The position numbers and the translations under genes were made by a program. Source: Oscheius tipulae (taxonomy: Eukaryota > Nematoda > Chromadorea > Rhabditida > Rhabditidae). From it: a stretch of 64,000 nucleotides of DNA. This document shows, piece by piece, positions 10,807 to 23,995 of this stretch. Location of the stretch: assembly GCA_037178975.1 (NCBI GenBank), contig JASJZH010000002.1:4898001-4962000 (forward strand). The letters run 5' to 3'. The notes below the pieces were generated by a model that saw only the letters and a program-made list of their open reading frames with translations, had not been told where the DNA came from and did no database searches. Each line of letters opens with the position of its first letter. The first letter of the stretch is position 1.

Positions 10807-13800
10807 CTTACAGCATCTGAAATGGCTATAGCATCGTAGACAAAGGAGATTGTCAAAGGAAGTAGGAAAACTTTTTGAAAAGGATCGGGTTTGTTTTGAG
10901 CGTAGAAAGCCGCTTCCCAATTAGTCAGAGATGACCCAGTCGTCTCCGAGACGTTAATGACTTCTTGCTCTAGTAAGCACGCTATTCAGCAAGGGGGAAA
11001 ACAACAAAAAACAGCTACAAAATGATCTGGGGAATAAAGTCCGAATGGCGCTAATTGCGCGGATCGGCCACCGAAAATGACCGGGCCCTCCGGAGGGAAC
11101 AGAGGGCGGACTTGACTTGATTACGTGAGGAAACAAGAGCAGATTCTCTTTGCAAAAGACGATGGTTCAAGCTGAGGACAGCAACTGGAACAGGGAAGAG
11201 TGTCTGATCAACAATGCTAATTGGAATAAGGAAGTCCGATTAGATTTGGAGCAGTCATTTTCTGTCTCTTTGTTCGGCAAAGTGCGTGGAAAATGTAGGA
11301 TGACTATAGTATGATCATGAAGAAATAGAAGAAATGCAAAGATTAAAGGGAGAAGGCAACGATACATCTTTGGGCAGCTAAAGAACGACAATATATAAAG
11401 TTTATGTCAGCAGAATCAAGAAGTCTACTAGCGTTCTCTCACTACCAATGAACAAGTAGTAGTAGCTCACTCAAATTGTTTAGTATACAGGGTATCATGG
11501 AGTTTTGGACACTCGATTGGGGGTGTAAGTATTCCCAGAGGAGCGCTAAAACAACAGGAACCAACACCCTTGATTGTTTAGTGTCTATTCATTAGGCTTG
11601 GACGAAACGTTTCTCGTTAGATCGTCTTCCAGTCTTTAAGCGCTCATTAAGTCAAGTTCTCGTCAAAAGTTGCTCTCTAACTTGTCCACGGGGCGAGTAC
11701 AACAGCACAACAAAAACGGACTTTACTTCGGAGACTAGTTGAAAAAGAGGCAAGGTTCGATTTGTGTTTAGGTTGTGCATACGTTGGTGAAAGGTGCAGC
11801 TATTCAGAGTCAGCATGCGTAATTTTTGGGAGAGAAGTTTGGGGGTTTCCTCAAGGAGGATAGACTGCTCAAAGTTCTAATCTAATGATCTCTCTTCCCT
11901 TCTAAAAAACCGGGAGAAATCAGAAACCGAGTTCAGAAGAGCTAACGAGGAAAAGTCGCCAAAGAAGTTAGTAGAGTATAAGTGGCTCCGGGCTCCCGTC
12001 TCCAGCTGTGCGCAAATGCGGTTATGGGGTGTGCTGCGAGGAAGACATAATAACGAGGCAGACTTGCTCGTCACTCACTGATTATCATAGACTCTTTGTT
12101 CCGTCAAAGTTTCTCCTTTTTGGCAAAGTTAACAGTGCGCCAAATCTCGGCTCTTCAAAGCGACCACACAAGGACAGATCGGCAGCAGATTAGGCTCAAC
12201 TCTATTTTTGCATGTGCGGTAAAACCTGTCCCAGTATTGGGGTCGAGGTGGTTTCGGTTACGGTAGCGGTGTCTGTGAAGAGACGAGAAGTAAAGAGGAA
12301 GAGACAGGCCAAAAATTGTTCGTCTGGAAGGCGACGCTCATAATTGAGAGCAGCTTTTTGGAATGTGGAAGTCATTGGACAAAGTGGACCACATGATGCA
12401 TTCCACCTGAAGCTTCATTTTTGATGAGACGAAGCCTCAAAATTGGCCTCCTCCCATGAATTGTTGAAGAGACCGCCATTGCAAGTCCGAAGTTTTATCA
12501 AAGAGAGGAACAGTCTGTTGAATATCTCTGTACTTCCTTTTACAGATCTGCTTATTTGGACACAGGGACAAGGCTACAGTATCCATTGACAGAGGCAAAC
12601 AACGATACCGATCTCGAATTCCTTTCGTTTAGACTACCGAATCTGTGTCTCTTCGAGCACTACGAGAAATACTTTTCCAAACCTTGGCCGATTAAGTTTG
12701 CTTGTTCAGTCAGTTACTGCCCGTTCTATCTACAAATGTTGCTCGTCCCACAAAACTTGCGGATCGGTCCTTCTCAGAAAGTAGGAGGAACGATATTATT
12801 TTTTCATCTACGGTATCCAGGAGCTCATAATATTGAGTGTACTACATTTGTGTTCAACAGTTTCTTTCCAATATTTGTCCCACGGAAATCTTTCATTTTG
12901 AATACTCTGCTTGTCCTCTTTGGTCGCCTCGACCACAAAAAACGGACTGCCCTTGGCCGTCTTTCAAAACGGCGGTTGTGCTTCTCATTTTCTTGCGCTC
13001 CCGAGATTTCTATCAGCTCAGAGATGGCCTTCACATGCAAATGGCCGCCCCGCTTTTCGAAAGACAAACCGAAGGACAAGAAGCGGAAAACCGTTATCAA
13101 ATAGACGAAATCAGCCAGATGGATGGTGCCAAGAGCTGACAGCTGTTGCCTCGTTTTTTGTATTTCGGTACCGTCTATCAGTTTTGGAGACGAGCCAGTG
13201 TTGGTGGAAGGAACACGCGTTCGCACACCATGTGTGCAGACCATTCCGGCAGATGGGATGGAACTAATGTGATTGAACAGTCACCGGATGTGCAAACATT
13301 GTCTTTTTGTACTTGGACACGGACGGGTAATCGCGTTCGAAAACGAGTAGAGAGAAGGCTCCTGACAGCTGAATGACCATCCAATTTGTCCGTCAACGGT
13401 ACGACCTCTTCTTCTCCACAATTTTTTCGTCACTGCGAGCATTCAAAAAGTGCAGACTTGGCAACAAACCGGCGCCAATTCGACAGCGTCCTAGAACCTT
13501 CTTATCAAATAATCGATTACTTGAACCACCGCCAATCCCGCAAAATTTTTCTTTCTCCTCCAGACTCGCGTCAAACATGTGAGGCGTCATTGATAACTTC
13601 ACTTGTATCTCTTGAAGAAGTTTACTGTAGAGAGTCGTGTCAGGTCAAGTTCTAGGCCTAGTTTGAGGCGTTTCATGTCTTCGTCGAAGATCCTATCAGA
13701 GGTCGTTGCGGTCGTGTTGGAGGACATCCGTCACCAGCGGCCGCCACCTCAATCTCTCTAAGAAATCAGTCGCCTATCAGCAACGCAGTTTGAACATCAA

Positions 13801-16800
13801 TCAGACAGACGAGAATGGCGAGAAATTTGAATTTCAAGCGAGTGATACGGGGAACTAGAAAACAGTAGACGCTTATGCGACTCTCGTAGGCGCCACACTT
13901 TTGCGCAGTCTGTAGGTGCAACGATTTAACTTCTAGTTTCAGGTACGAGGTATCCGCTCTTAGTCATATAATCCTGGCTCAAACGGTACCTAAACATCTA
14001 TTCAAAAAGTCACATCTAGGGGGAGATCTCTACTATCTAAAGTGCGATGGTTTCTGTGGCGGGCTCTGATTACTTGTTTGTCCGTCCGAGGCCAATTGCC
14101 CCGAAGTTGTTGTTTGGAAAGTTATTGCCTAAATTGGGTAGCAAGTCATTTTTGGGTGCGCTCTAGAACTTGACTTTTGTCTTAATAAAGCCACTGGAAG
14201 CCCTTTGTTACTACGAAGCGGCGCAGCCGCCACTACAAACTGAACGCAAAGGGACGGCTGGTTTGTTCCCTAAAGCTTGCGTCTCGATGAAAATTCATCC
14301 TAACTGAGTCATGTCGGTTCATGCAAGAGGCTATGTTCCTAAGAAACTGTTCTAGATTACGCCATAAACTATGACTAAGGTTGCCCTCTCTCGACGGACC
14401 GAGTCAGACATTCAGTCGGGTAACAATTCGTACTACGCACCAATTTTGTCGACAGTTTGAGCCTATTTATTACCTGAAGGTGTGAAGTGCTTATCACCAC
14501 GTTTTCGAAATTCGAAGCGCGGAGCTGACCTGGTTGAGTGGGTAAACTGTCAAGTTCGATTCGTGTCACCCCTTTCGGCCACAGAGATCCTATCAAAAGG
14601 AGTCGACTCGGGCAATCCTCTTTCGTGTTTTTGAAGCCAGCGGGATGGTTACGAAAGGATTGTCTCCTTTTTTGTACTTTTCAAAGGATCCTTTACTGTA
14701 GTCTGCAACATTCTTTTACAGTGTTTCTTTCGCTGCTCTCTCTCGAGTTTCCCGCACATGGTTGCGAAAAAACCATGGCTTATCAGCCGTTTTCTGCCGG
14801 CTCGACAAGTCCGTTACATTAGAGCGAAGAGAGCTCGAAATAGACTGTCGCACGATTAAAGAGACACCTGCGCCAGATGAATAGAGAATGACGATACTCC
14901 GTAGGCTTTTTGTCAGAACCAACTCGCCGCTATGAAGATCCGATGTCTATTATTATTGAGCCTGATTGGCCGACTACATAAGCCGTTCTTCAGCATCTAA
15001 ATCAATGCCATGCCTGGTTAATTCCTGACACAATGCATCCTCAATTACCATACCTAATTTTCCTGATCAGACCTTGTTCGATAGGTTATAGCGAAAGCTG
15101 GGTAATGGTCTCATACAGACGGGAGAAAAACGATGCGTGTACAATGAGTTGCTGAGTGCGAGGATGACTCTTCTCACTAATCATCGTTTAACTGTGATTA
15201 GTACAAGTCAGTAAAAATGAGACTATACTGTACTATCAGCACGATTCCTTTAGTTTGACATTTACTTTAAAAGACTTTGCTTATTCCGGATTGCTTATTC
15301 CGACTCTTGCTCTGAATCCTTTAGTACTTCCGCGATCTAGATTAATCTCTGTATAACCCCCTGAACAGTACACTGACGCTAACATGGGTTTATCTTCTTT
15401 CTGCTCGTTTTGGATAGATCATATTCTGTAGCTTGTCAGCGAGAGGCTGACCTATGTAACATACTGCTAGGTCAGCTCAAACTGCAATGGAATACTTTGT
15501 AAAGCTATGTTCGTGGTTGCCTTCACGCCCAGACGATACAGTATGCCTCTTGGCACCAAGTCTTTTTCTCGCGTCTTGACTACTCTTTGCACTGCCGTAT
15601 TTCCTTTCTCATTCTTTCCATTCCTTTGATTGTGAAAAACGCAGTCGGTGCTCTTTCGCAACTGCTTGTAAAAACTGTCTTCTCGACTCGCATGCCTGGT
15701 ATTCTATTGCTCTCACTTAGCAACGCGTAACTCATTGTAGTCTATCTGATTCACTATATTCAAGCGAATTACTGCTCTGGTGGTGCTACCATACATTGAG
15801 AGTAATTTATTTCCGAAAAGCTGTCCCGCTTTTTTGTTTCAGCCTCTTGACTTTATGCTTTCTGTTCCAAACTTTGTTTCCAACTTCTTCGTAATAGCTC
15901 AACAAAATTATTGTTTTGCTTTTTACCAATGTATTATAAGAACTACGATCGAGCTCACGTAGATGTCCGAAAGGATCAAGACGCAAATATTTGTCGAGCC
16001 TAGCTGACCCTTCACCACGTATCCTTTGGTGCAAACAGTCTGATTATCAAAGGACGGTAGGCTGGAAGACAAACAGTCGACTCAGCTTTGAAGTTTTATT
16101 TACTGACCTACGAGTCCATTTGCCTCTCACCCGTGGTCATCTAAGCTAGCGATTACAACGGTATTACTGTCAGCTTAGAACAATTGTCCTAACTTTTGCT
16201 ACTGTAGGTTAGGTCGACAGACTATCGGGACTCGAAAAACTCATATTCGGCTGGCTTTCTTTCTCGGGTGTCAGAGAGGAGGATGTATGACTTGCCATCC
16301 ATTTTTCTCCGCTCTACCGCAACTGGTGAAAAAAGTTTGGACATTTGTCTATTCAGACTGCTGAGAGACACTCCTGTGACATTTCTATGCTAGACTTTCA
16401 TTTCAACGTCTAGTCAATGAAGTTATGATCAAATTTAGATTCAGCTAATGGATGCGAAGAGTCAGCTTATATGGTTGCTCAGAGGTGAACCATGTTCTCT
16501 TCCCAGTTGGCGCCATTCCGTCTTTTGTCCACTTCCCCTATGAAACTCGTTTGCCGTCCACGATGATGTTTTGCTGCTGTTTGGCGCCTCTTCTTCGGGA
16601 ATGGCTCGCGCGCCAAAAAACCGCTTTTGGGTCCTCACATGTTAAGCGGTTTGGCGCCTTTCCTCTGTGTCCAGTCCCACACAACAACAAGTTAGCTGGA
16701 CCGGTCCCACAGCGCACGCAAATACTCCATATCGCACCATTTCCCTTGCTTCTTCTTCCCATTGCCTTTCCCAGCCACCCGAATATACCACGACTCTCTC

Positions 16801-18368
16801 GAGTCATTCGCTTGAATCATCATGTGAAAGGGCACCTAAGTCTGTTCTATACAACTGCTTTGAAATCCCAGATCCATCCAGTTGTTTTTTTCTCATGCTC
16901 GTCAACCTCGAAAATTGCCATCGCCGGGCTGCTTCCAGACGTTGCCGAAAGGTCTCTAATTAGCGGCTACAGCTGTTTTTTGCGAGCCCATGAACACGGC
17001 TTTTTGTCCAAGCGGCTAGCTTTTGTTGGTTCTTCTGTCCTCTCCTCCCTTCCCTGGAAGGCTTTTTGAGAACAAAGATTGCACTCGTCCTGTACCCAAT
17101 CTGGAGATCAAATCTAGCTTGTTCAAGGCGTATCTATCCCAAAAAACTGACATAAGCTTGGGGAAGTCTCTTCCGAACAGGATAGTCATACCATCCTCAA
17201 AAAAATAGCAAAAGTATTGACAGCAGACCATCTGGACCCGGTCTCGGCCGCCCCAATGTCTGGCTGGCTCTCGCTATCGCACAAATTCCTAAAAGAAAAT
17301 TGAAGAAAAACTACTAAACAATGACGTAGTGTGAAAGACTTTTCAGTCTTTCTCCATCTAAGCTGCTCGAAGTTTCTGTCACGGTTTCTGTATTCTTCTG
17401 AAGCCATCGAGCCAAGAGCTGAAGACTAAAAGATAAATAGTTCAATAGAAATTGACACAAATAACTTGTGTCAATTTCACTCCTATCCCAACCTTCCCTG
17501 TGGCTTATTGGCGCTGGTCCAAAGGGAGGAGAGGGGGCGGAGACCGTGTTCTGTTCTCTTTCCGTGTCGCGAGATCGTTGGGGAAGAGGAGGCGGGCTTT
17601 CACATGGGGGCGTTGCTGCGACCACCCGACGTCCACCCGAGGCTCTCTCTCCCTTATCTCATTTGCATCTACAGAACTGGCCCCTCTTTCATTTTTGTTT
17701 TTAACACCAGCTTCTAAACTCTTTCTTTCTCTAGTGACATAGACTTGCCAGCCATTTCTTCTTAGATTTCGAAACCCTTAGATTCTTTTAGATATGTCTG
17801 TTTCCCAAGTTCTGACCCTTACATCAGGACTCATTAACAGTTGTGATTACTGTAGAGAGTCAGTTGTTTACGGCTCTGCGAGCAGATACGGCCCCAAACT
17901 GGTATTACAACCAAAAACTTATGAGAACGGTCCACATGTGGGTCTTTTGATGTCCCGCTGTGGACCCTTTTTGAAAATATATCCCCTCAGTGGATAGTTT
18001 ACTTTCTGAGTAACCTGACCCCCGGTCGGCCTTTTGACCTTGCTCGCGAGGCCCTCGAGAGACGGACCGCAATTACCCGTCCGGTCAGTTTGAACGCGAC
18101 CACGCCCCCAGCCTGGCCTCATTTGCATAGGGACTCGCTAGCACAATGGCAAATGACCGCCACGGGGCTCAGTCTCCGACCTCGGGACTCTCCCTTATCA
18201 ACTACTGTATTTTCTTGGCTTCTCCCCAACTCTTTCGCTGATTCAGACCACAGCTTTCATGCTTTTAAATGTCATCTAGCGGCGCTCGCCGTCGTATAGT
18301 TTGTTTATTAAAATCCGCTTTCTCTCATTCTTCTCATCGATTTATATCATTTTCTCGATTTCAGAACT
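10807..18368. other. 7.5 kb gene-poor region upstream of the CDK-inhibitor pair
   Basis: No gene could be supported. The longest frames (182 codons at 12556 and 205 codons at 16452, plus strand) have composition, codon use and hydrophobic runs typical of chance frames. The stretch 14000-16450 is AT-richer and holds no RNA gene that I recognise. The right part (16500-18360) is CpG- and GC-richer, with GC-box-like runs near 17520-17600 and the E2F-type sites described separately. It most likely holds regulatory DNA for the CDK-inhibitor genes and intergenic spacer. Confidence 0.5.
16507..16657. promoter_or_regulatory. Cluster of E2F-type sites
   Basis: Three perfect TTTGGCGC matches (16580-16587 plus, 16610-16617 minus, 16650-16657 plus) and one TTGGCGCC half match (16507-16514) fall within 151 bases, about 1.7 kb upstream of the first CDK-inhibitor start codon. 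TTTSSCGC is the established E2F/DP consensus. Another match lies at 22063-22070, 515 bases before the second CDK-inhibitor start. That these sites act on the inhibitor genes is inference from position. Confidence 0.45.
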
Positions 18369-18979
18369 ATGCCGAACTCTTCTCCCATCAAGAAGCGTTC
18401 CGCCAGACGATGCCTTTTCGGCCGACCTGATGCCAAGGCGACTACCGAGTTCTTGAAGACCGAGCTGGACAAGTTGAAGAAGGAGCAACAGCAGAAGTGG
18501 GGCTTCGACTTCGATCTCCTCCTTCCCCTCCCAGGAACCTCTGATAGTGGCTTCGAGTACATGGCTTTGGATGCCGGATCCGTTCCTGAGTACTACCGGT
18601 GAGTCATTCAATATTTTTGTGTCTAACTGGCCCTTTTTCAGGTCCAAGACCCTTTTCTCCGCCGACAAGCATGTGAACAACGAGAACAAATCTCCTGATG
18701 CCAGCCCAGAGGCTTCGGACATCTCCCTCATGGACTGTTCGGACTCGGAACTCCGCTCTCCCAAGACCAAGAGTCCTTCCAAGAAACGTCGTGTAGCCGA
18801 GCGTCGCATCACTGGTAGGTTTTTGATCTGTTGTCTCTCCTTTCCAAAACCGTGTGACAAATGCTTACATCCACATTTCAGATCTGTTCCCGATCAAGAG
18901 AAAGCACCTCCAACACTCGCCTAAGGGTCTTGAGCCAGTCGCCAGTCCCCGTCGTGATGTTGTTGCCCAGGCCGTCTAG
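18369..18979 (+). CDS. CDK inhibitor of the p27/KIP (CKI) family, copy A
   Basis: Three exons, 18369-18598, 18642-18814 and 18882-18979, give 166 residues. The CDI domain is clear: the cyclin-docking RxLFG motif appears as RRCLFG (residues 12-17), followed by a helix of Leu/Lys/Glu and the CDK-binding W-x-F-D-F motif as KWGFDF (about residue 45). The tail has Ser-Pro sites, a basic KKRRV nuclear signal and a second ITDLFPIKRK block, like the C-terminal part of worm cki-1 and vertebrate p27. It binds cyclin-CDK complexes in the nucleus and blocks G1/S progression. A splice acceptor 4 bases upstream of the ATG suggests trans-splicing. It is paired with copy B 3.6 kb downstream. I cannot tell which copy is orthologous to cki-1. 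Confidence 0.9.
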
Positions 18980-21900
18980 TCAACCAGCCGAGCATTGTCT
19001 TTTGTTCGATTTCCCTGTGATAACGCTCTGTGAGCTCGCTCCTTTCCTCACGGGTACCTTGTAAATTTTGTTCTTTTTTTCGGCCTAGTCCGTGCCAAAA
19101 GTTTTCTACGTCTTGATACCAAAACTGTGCAACTAATAAATGTCTATTTCTCTCTCAATTAAGTGTACAGCTGGCTGTAGTAATCTCGGTGTTAAGAGCA
19201 ATTAGAGAAGGATATGGGCTAGGGGACAGATGGCTGAAACGGGTGGCAGCTCGGGAAAACAGCAGCAGGGGGCCAGCTGGTCACGCATGGGAAACTGTCT
19301 CGTAATCCTCACAGGAACTCGACAAATCGAGGAAATACGGGTGGGACACTGAGTGCCTTGAGCCGAGATGGTACGGGTGTTTGGCTTGCCTGCCGTCTTT
19401 TGTGAGTCACACTCGAGCGGGCATTGTTTATGCCTGCTCCCGACCATATCGCAGCCATATCATTCTGCCATTGCACAATGGCGGCGACCGAGGCCAGATC
19501 GGGTCAAGAGATGCCTTATTGTCGAGGTAAATCCCTATAGCACCAGGGTGAGAGAGGTCACTGCGGATTACAACCAGCCCTCACATCGAAAAGCCGTATG
19601 CAAATGTGGCTCGGAGTCTATAGGATTGACTGACGGCCGACCTTTACAGCGGCTGGAACTGTGCCTCTCTCCCACTGGGTCAGCTGTCAGTCGACCCTTT
19701 GCCGGGAGGGATTACCGAGGTGACAGTCGTGAGAAGTTTTCCTTTTAAGCCAGACCACCTGTTAAGAGTTTTTTTGCTCGTCTCTTATCGTTTCGATACA
19801 ATTTTGTGAGCGAAAGACCCTCCAGGAACGGGGTCACTACAGATAAAAGTACAGGAAGGAACAGGCCCCAATTTGTAGATTTCAGTCTCTTTTATCACCT
19901 CGTTATATCCTGCTGGGAGAGCGTTCGGAGAGAGAGTCACGGCGAACTGTCATTGACCACTGACTAATAGCGGGTTCCGAACCGCAACTCGACCCCAGAT
20001 CAGACAAAGAGGGGTCGAATGTAAACATAGAGGTTCTGGTAGATGCCGCGAGGACTTTTTCAGCTGGCACGGACCGAGAGGGACGAATGGAGGTCGGAGG
20101 GTAGTAAAAACTACTCGGCGGTCTAGAGACAATCGATCTTTAGCAATAGTCGAAAGAGATAGATCGAGAAACAAGATTGATTGGGTGGTAAGTGAGCAAC
20201 AAGCCCCGTTTCCGAAGGACATCAACAGTTTTTAACTTGGGGCTTGCTGACTGATCCAAAGCTCGTAAGAGGATTGATGAGTCTGTTGGCAACAAGAAAA
20301 GACCACCACGATCCAATCAAGTCTTCCTATTCAGCCCTGTCGGCAACTTCTTGTCCTCAAAACTCTCCGATTCGCTCTGATCTTACCGCCACCCGGGGCA
20401 GGTGTCCAAGCCTCTAGGGGCACCGTCGTATTGTAAACAAACAATGGACTGACCTCATTAATGCCGTCGGTATTCCTCGAAGAGGAAGAAGCGACTGTTA
20501 ATTAAACATGCGCGGCAGGCTTTAGTCCGGTCAGGCGGACCGGAAATTATGATTAATAGCCTGTCGGGCGGGTGACTGTGAAGCTATTGGGAGGACACCT
20601 CATAAAAATTGTTCGCCGCTTAAGAAACAGAATTGTTCGGAACAGAATCCAGTGGCGGCAGAGTCCAAGAGGTGTTCTGCTCTGATTGCTGTCGCTTTCA
20701 AATCCCCCTACCATAAAGTAGGGGCCGAAATGGCTACGGCAGCCGGTAGGATTTGCCAGTTGCGCAACAGAAGAATCTTCCTCACGCATTTTTTTTTCGG
20801 AGAGACAAGGGACTCTGTGTTGCAACACAGAAAAGAACCGGTCCCATCTCTCGATTTCGTTCACCTTCACCCTCACATGTTTTGTTGGGCGGGAAAAGAC
20901 GACGTGGATGGCATGTTGCCAAATCACGACTCGTTCCTTTTCTACCAGCTGTGTGCGCGAAAGAACATGAGAACTAAAAGCGCGGGAAAACGTCACGTTG
21001 TCGCTGGAGAGCGGGAAAAGTGAAAGGGAGGACCGGGGCAGAGAGGGACCTTGATCACAATCATTCTTGGCATAGTTTCAGTTCTTTTTTTTTTGTCTCT
21101 TATGGCTCGAGGCCAATACATACGACGACAGAATTGATAGCTGTACTCTGATAAGACAAGCTGAACGCCCGACTGAATGAAGAACGCCGAATTGATTAGG
21201 GGAAGAACACTGATTAGTAGAGTCAATTGGGGGAACGGGAAACAAGACACCGAGTGGTACGATTTGCGGTAGAGCTTTACGACTTTACGACTGTGGGAAC
21301 TGACTTCGGGCATCAAGAGGACTTTGTCTCTTGACGACTGTTGAATACAGAGAGATCAGATCGACTGTCTTTCAGATATATTCCAAGTGTAGAACACCCA
21401 GAAGAGTTCATCGACCTTGTTTGTTTCCGTATAAACACTTGAAGCATCCGATAAAATCTGTTGTTTAGCGCTTCGGCCAGTTTGACTCACACTGCCCGCC
21501 CCGGTCAGCTCCAACTCCTATATCGTAAATTCGTACACGGCCTGTGCCAGCTGGCTTTAAGCCAAACCAGCAAAAAGACCTTTAACGAACACTGATAAAG
21601 AGACTGGGAGACATAAGGTCTAGAAGAAACTACTCAAGTGGCAGCTCATTCATAACCGAGGATAATGGAACTGACGACAGCTGTGGACAGTTACGTGCTC
21701 TCAAGGAGGTCGCACATTCCCTAACTGCGCAACTGAGGATGACATATGGACTGCGCGAGGGTTAAGAGGGGTCACACTCGGAGCACAGATGACCGATCCG
21801 ACCTGTCAGGAAGTTTACGACGCCGAACGGGGACACGCGACTGTAAAGCTCGGTGGTTGGTATCCGCTCCGAAGCGTGCCAGATGGCGAGACTAATGCGT

Positions 21901-22584
21901 CAGGGAAACCCTACAATTTCGACGTAATACACGCACACACATGTCGACAGTAGCACCATCTAACCACAAATTGTCTGCCTGAGAGTGAGGAACAGAAGGT
22001 ACAGATTTCAAATGGATGGGGTCCTTCTAGCTGAGAGAGACGAGTGAGAAGCAAGAGAGTTTGCGCCAAAAAGTACACTCGGCCTCCGTAATCGGCTGAC
22101 AGCCGTATAGGTGACAAATAGGCCCGTCGGGAGAAAAAGGGTCCCGACCACAACTCTAACCCCAAAAGTCTTTTGGACAAGCCGGTCTATCGCTCTGGCG
22201 CATCTCCGCATCCCCCATCCAAGATCTTCGGCATCGATTAGTTTGCTTCCCTCCAGTCATGTGGCTTTTTGTTTAATAGTATTTTTCTAGTTAGATTTGC
22301 TCAGTTTGAGAGACTTTTTAATTGATTTGTAATAAAAGACAGTCTAGAGGGGTTAGCGCGCCCCAATCACCTCACCTCACCGTGAGCAGTCCTTTAATCC
22401 CATCTACCTCCCTCGACTGATAGTTTCTCACTTTTTCTTCTTTTTTTCTCTTTTCTTATCAGTCTTTGACATCTAATTGAACTTTCTCCGATTCCGAACG
22501 GAAATTCCTAATATTTCGGAAAATTAAATGTTCTTGAGATTGTGAAATATTGCCCTTGAGGTTGTTTACGTTTTCAGATAGACC
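18980..22584. other. Spacer between the two CDK-inhibitor genes
   Basis: 3.6 kb containing the 3' UTR of copy A and the upstream region of copy B. No coding exon with correct borders was found. It contains one E2F-type match (22063-22070, minus orientation) and a T-rich tract leading to a splice acceptor at 22577, just before the copy B start codon. Confidence 0.5.
19135..19140 (+). terminator. Polyadenylation signal of CDK-inhibitor copy A
   Basis: AATAAA 156 bases after the stop codon, the first canonical hexamer downstream of the gene. Confidence 0.5.
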
Positions 22585-23995
22585 ATGCCTCCCGGAGGTC
22601 GAACTGCTCGTCGATGTCTCTTCGGGAAGCCCACTGATGACTCGGTGAGTTGATTTATCAGTTGACTCTTATATTTTGACCTTATTCTTGTCTACGAAAA
22701 ATGGAATCCCGATTTCAGCTCGGTGCCGAGCTGGAGCAGAAGCTGGAAAAGGATCTGTTGAACAAGTCCGAGAAGTGGGGTTTCGACTTCACAGCTGACC
22801 GTCCTCTTGTGAGTGGAGAAGTCGACTTCGAACCGATCCGCCTTGCTGAGGTGTGTACTATTCTTTTTCAATCTTGTTATACGTTTCAACTCCACGATGA
22901 TGAGACTTTTCAGGTTCCCACATTCTATCACCCTCGTGTTCACAAGAAGAATGGTACTTCGGAAGTTGAAACCCCCTCTACGTCTCAGGATAGTACTGTC
23001 CGCATCACTAGGTAACGTTTTTTTTCTTCCACTTTCTGGAGGCGATAACATTACTCTAAAGTGTTATTTTCTTGGGATACAGTCGTTTACAAAGTCGATG
23101 ATGAACTCAGTACTTAGTTTCGAAATCCAGCCCATGCCTGAAAGCGCTATGCGTATAGCCCAACTCTTGGTCTGGTATGGCAATCTCCTGCGGCTTCTTC
23201 TAAAGCGAGGTTGCTTTCGCCTCGGACACAAAGACGCTTAAAACCCGTTCTGTCCTCTCATTCCGGACAGTAATTAATTACCACATCATGCCAAAACTTC
23301 AGAGCTGCTACGAAGAGAAGTCTTCTCTCCAACTGGAATGAGTCTCCCAACCAGAAGCAGTCTTCAATCATGAGTAAGTATTTTGTAATGTGACTGCCAG
23401 CTGCTCCCGTCTGTCGACCGTTTATTGACGCATTAGGGGTGACCAAATGGTGCGAGAGCCACCTCTCGTAACCCCGGTAATACAATGCTCACCAAGGGGT
23501 CGATTGCATTGAATGACTTTGAATGGAAGATGAGTATAGAGAGGTCATTTAAAATGAGTGGGTTAGTGTGGTCAGATCTAATCTCTAACCCGTAAATAAT
23601 GAGGAGAACGAGGTCGGACTTGACTTTATGTGCTTCTCGCCTGAAATATTGGCCAGGTTGACGCCCTTCGAGAAAAGTTTTCAGATTTTGTTACTGTCAC
23701 CAAGAGGAGATCGGGACATCTTTTCGACTCAACTGTCACTCCGAAGAAGATTGCTCGAGCTCACAGTGATGGTCCGGAGAGCAGTCCCTTCCGGTACTTT
23801 CAATCAAATGACTGTCTATAGTATTTCTTCAGTTATGTGTCTGCCGAGGCCGAGAAGCACTTTGACAGCTCGACCTCTCCCCAAGCTTCTCCCCGCAAAA
23901 GTCCTCGAAAGACTGTGAAGACACCGAAAAAGTCCCCGCCGAGGAAGAACCTCCTGTCTGGAAGACTCCGACGCCACATCAGCTCAATCGTCTAG
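22585..23995 (+). CDS. CDK inhibitor of the p27/KIP (CKI) family, copy B
   Basis: Six exons join in phase: 22585-22644, 22719-22850, 22914-23011, 23303-23373, 23685-23793 and 23833-23995, giving 210 residues. The N-terminus MPPGGRTARRCLFGKP holds the RxLFG cyclin-docking motif, and KWGFDF follows in exon 2, as in copy A. The C-terminal half is longer than in copy A and very basic: TKRRS, TPKKIAR, then SPRKSPRK and TPKKSPPRK, repeated Ser/Thr-Pro-Lys sites that look like CDK-phosphorylated nuclear tails. Exons 1-3 are firm. Exons 4-6 rest on good borders and continuous phase; exon 4 is the weakest. If exon 4 is wrong, exons 5-6 could be a remnant of a third copy. The start lies 7 bases after a splice acceptor. 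Confidence 0.82.

Noticed and set aside
11167-11391. Minus-strand frame with a hydrophobic start (MYRCLLPLIFAFLLFL)
   Set aside because: Looks like a signal peptide, but the rest is not protein-like and no downstream exon could be joined. Kept only as a remote possibility.
12556-13104. 182-codon open frame, plus strand
   Set aside because: Biased to Phe/Leu/Ser/Cys, no coding codon bias, competing frames open on both strands, no family resemblance.
14538-14585. tRNA-like GTTCGATTC box in the gene-poor region
   Set aside because: Flanking bases do not pair as a T arm or acceptor stem on either strand.
16452-17069. 205-codon open frame, plus strand
   Set aside because: Low-complexity Pro/Ser/Leu/His composition and overlap with the E2F-site cluster; no splice or homology support.
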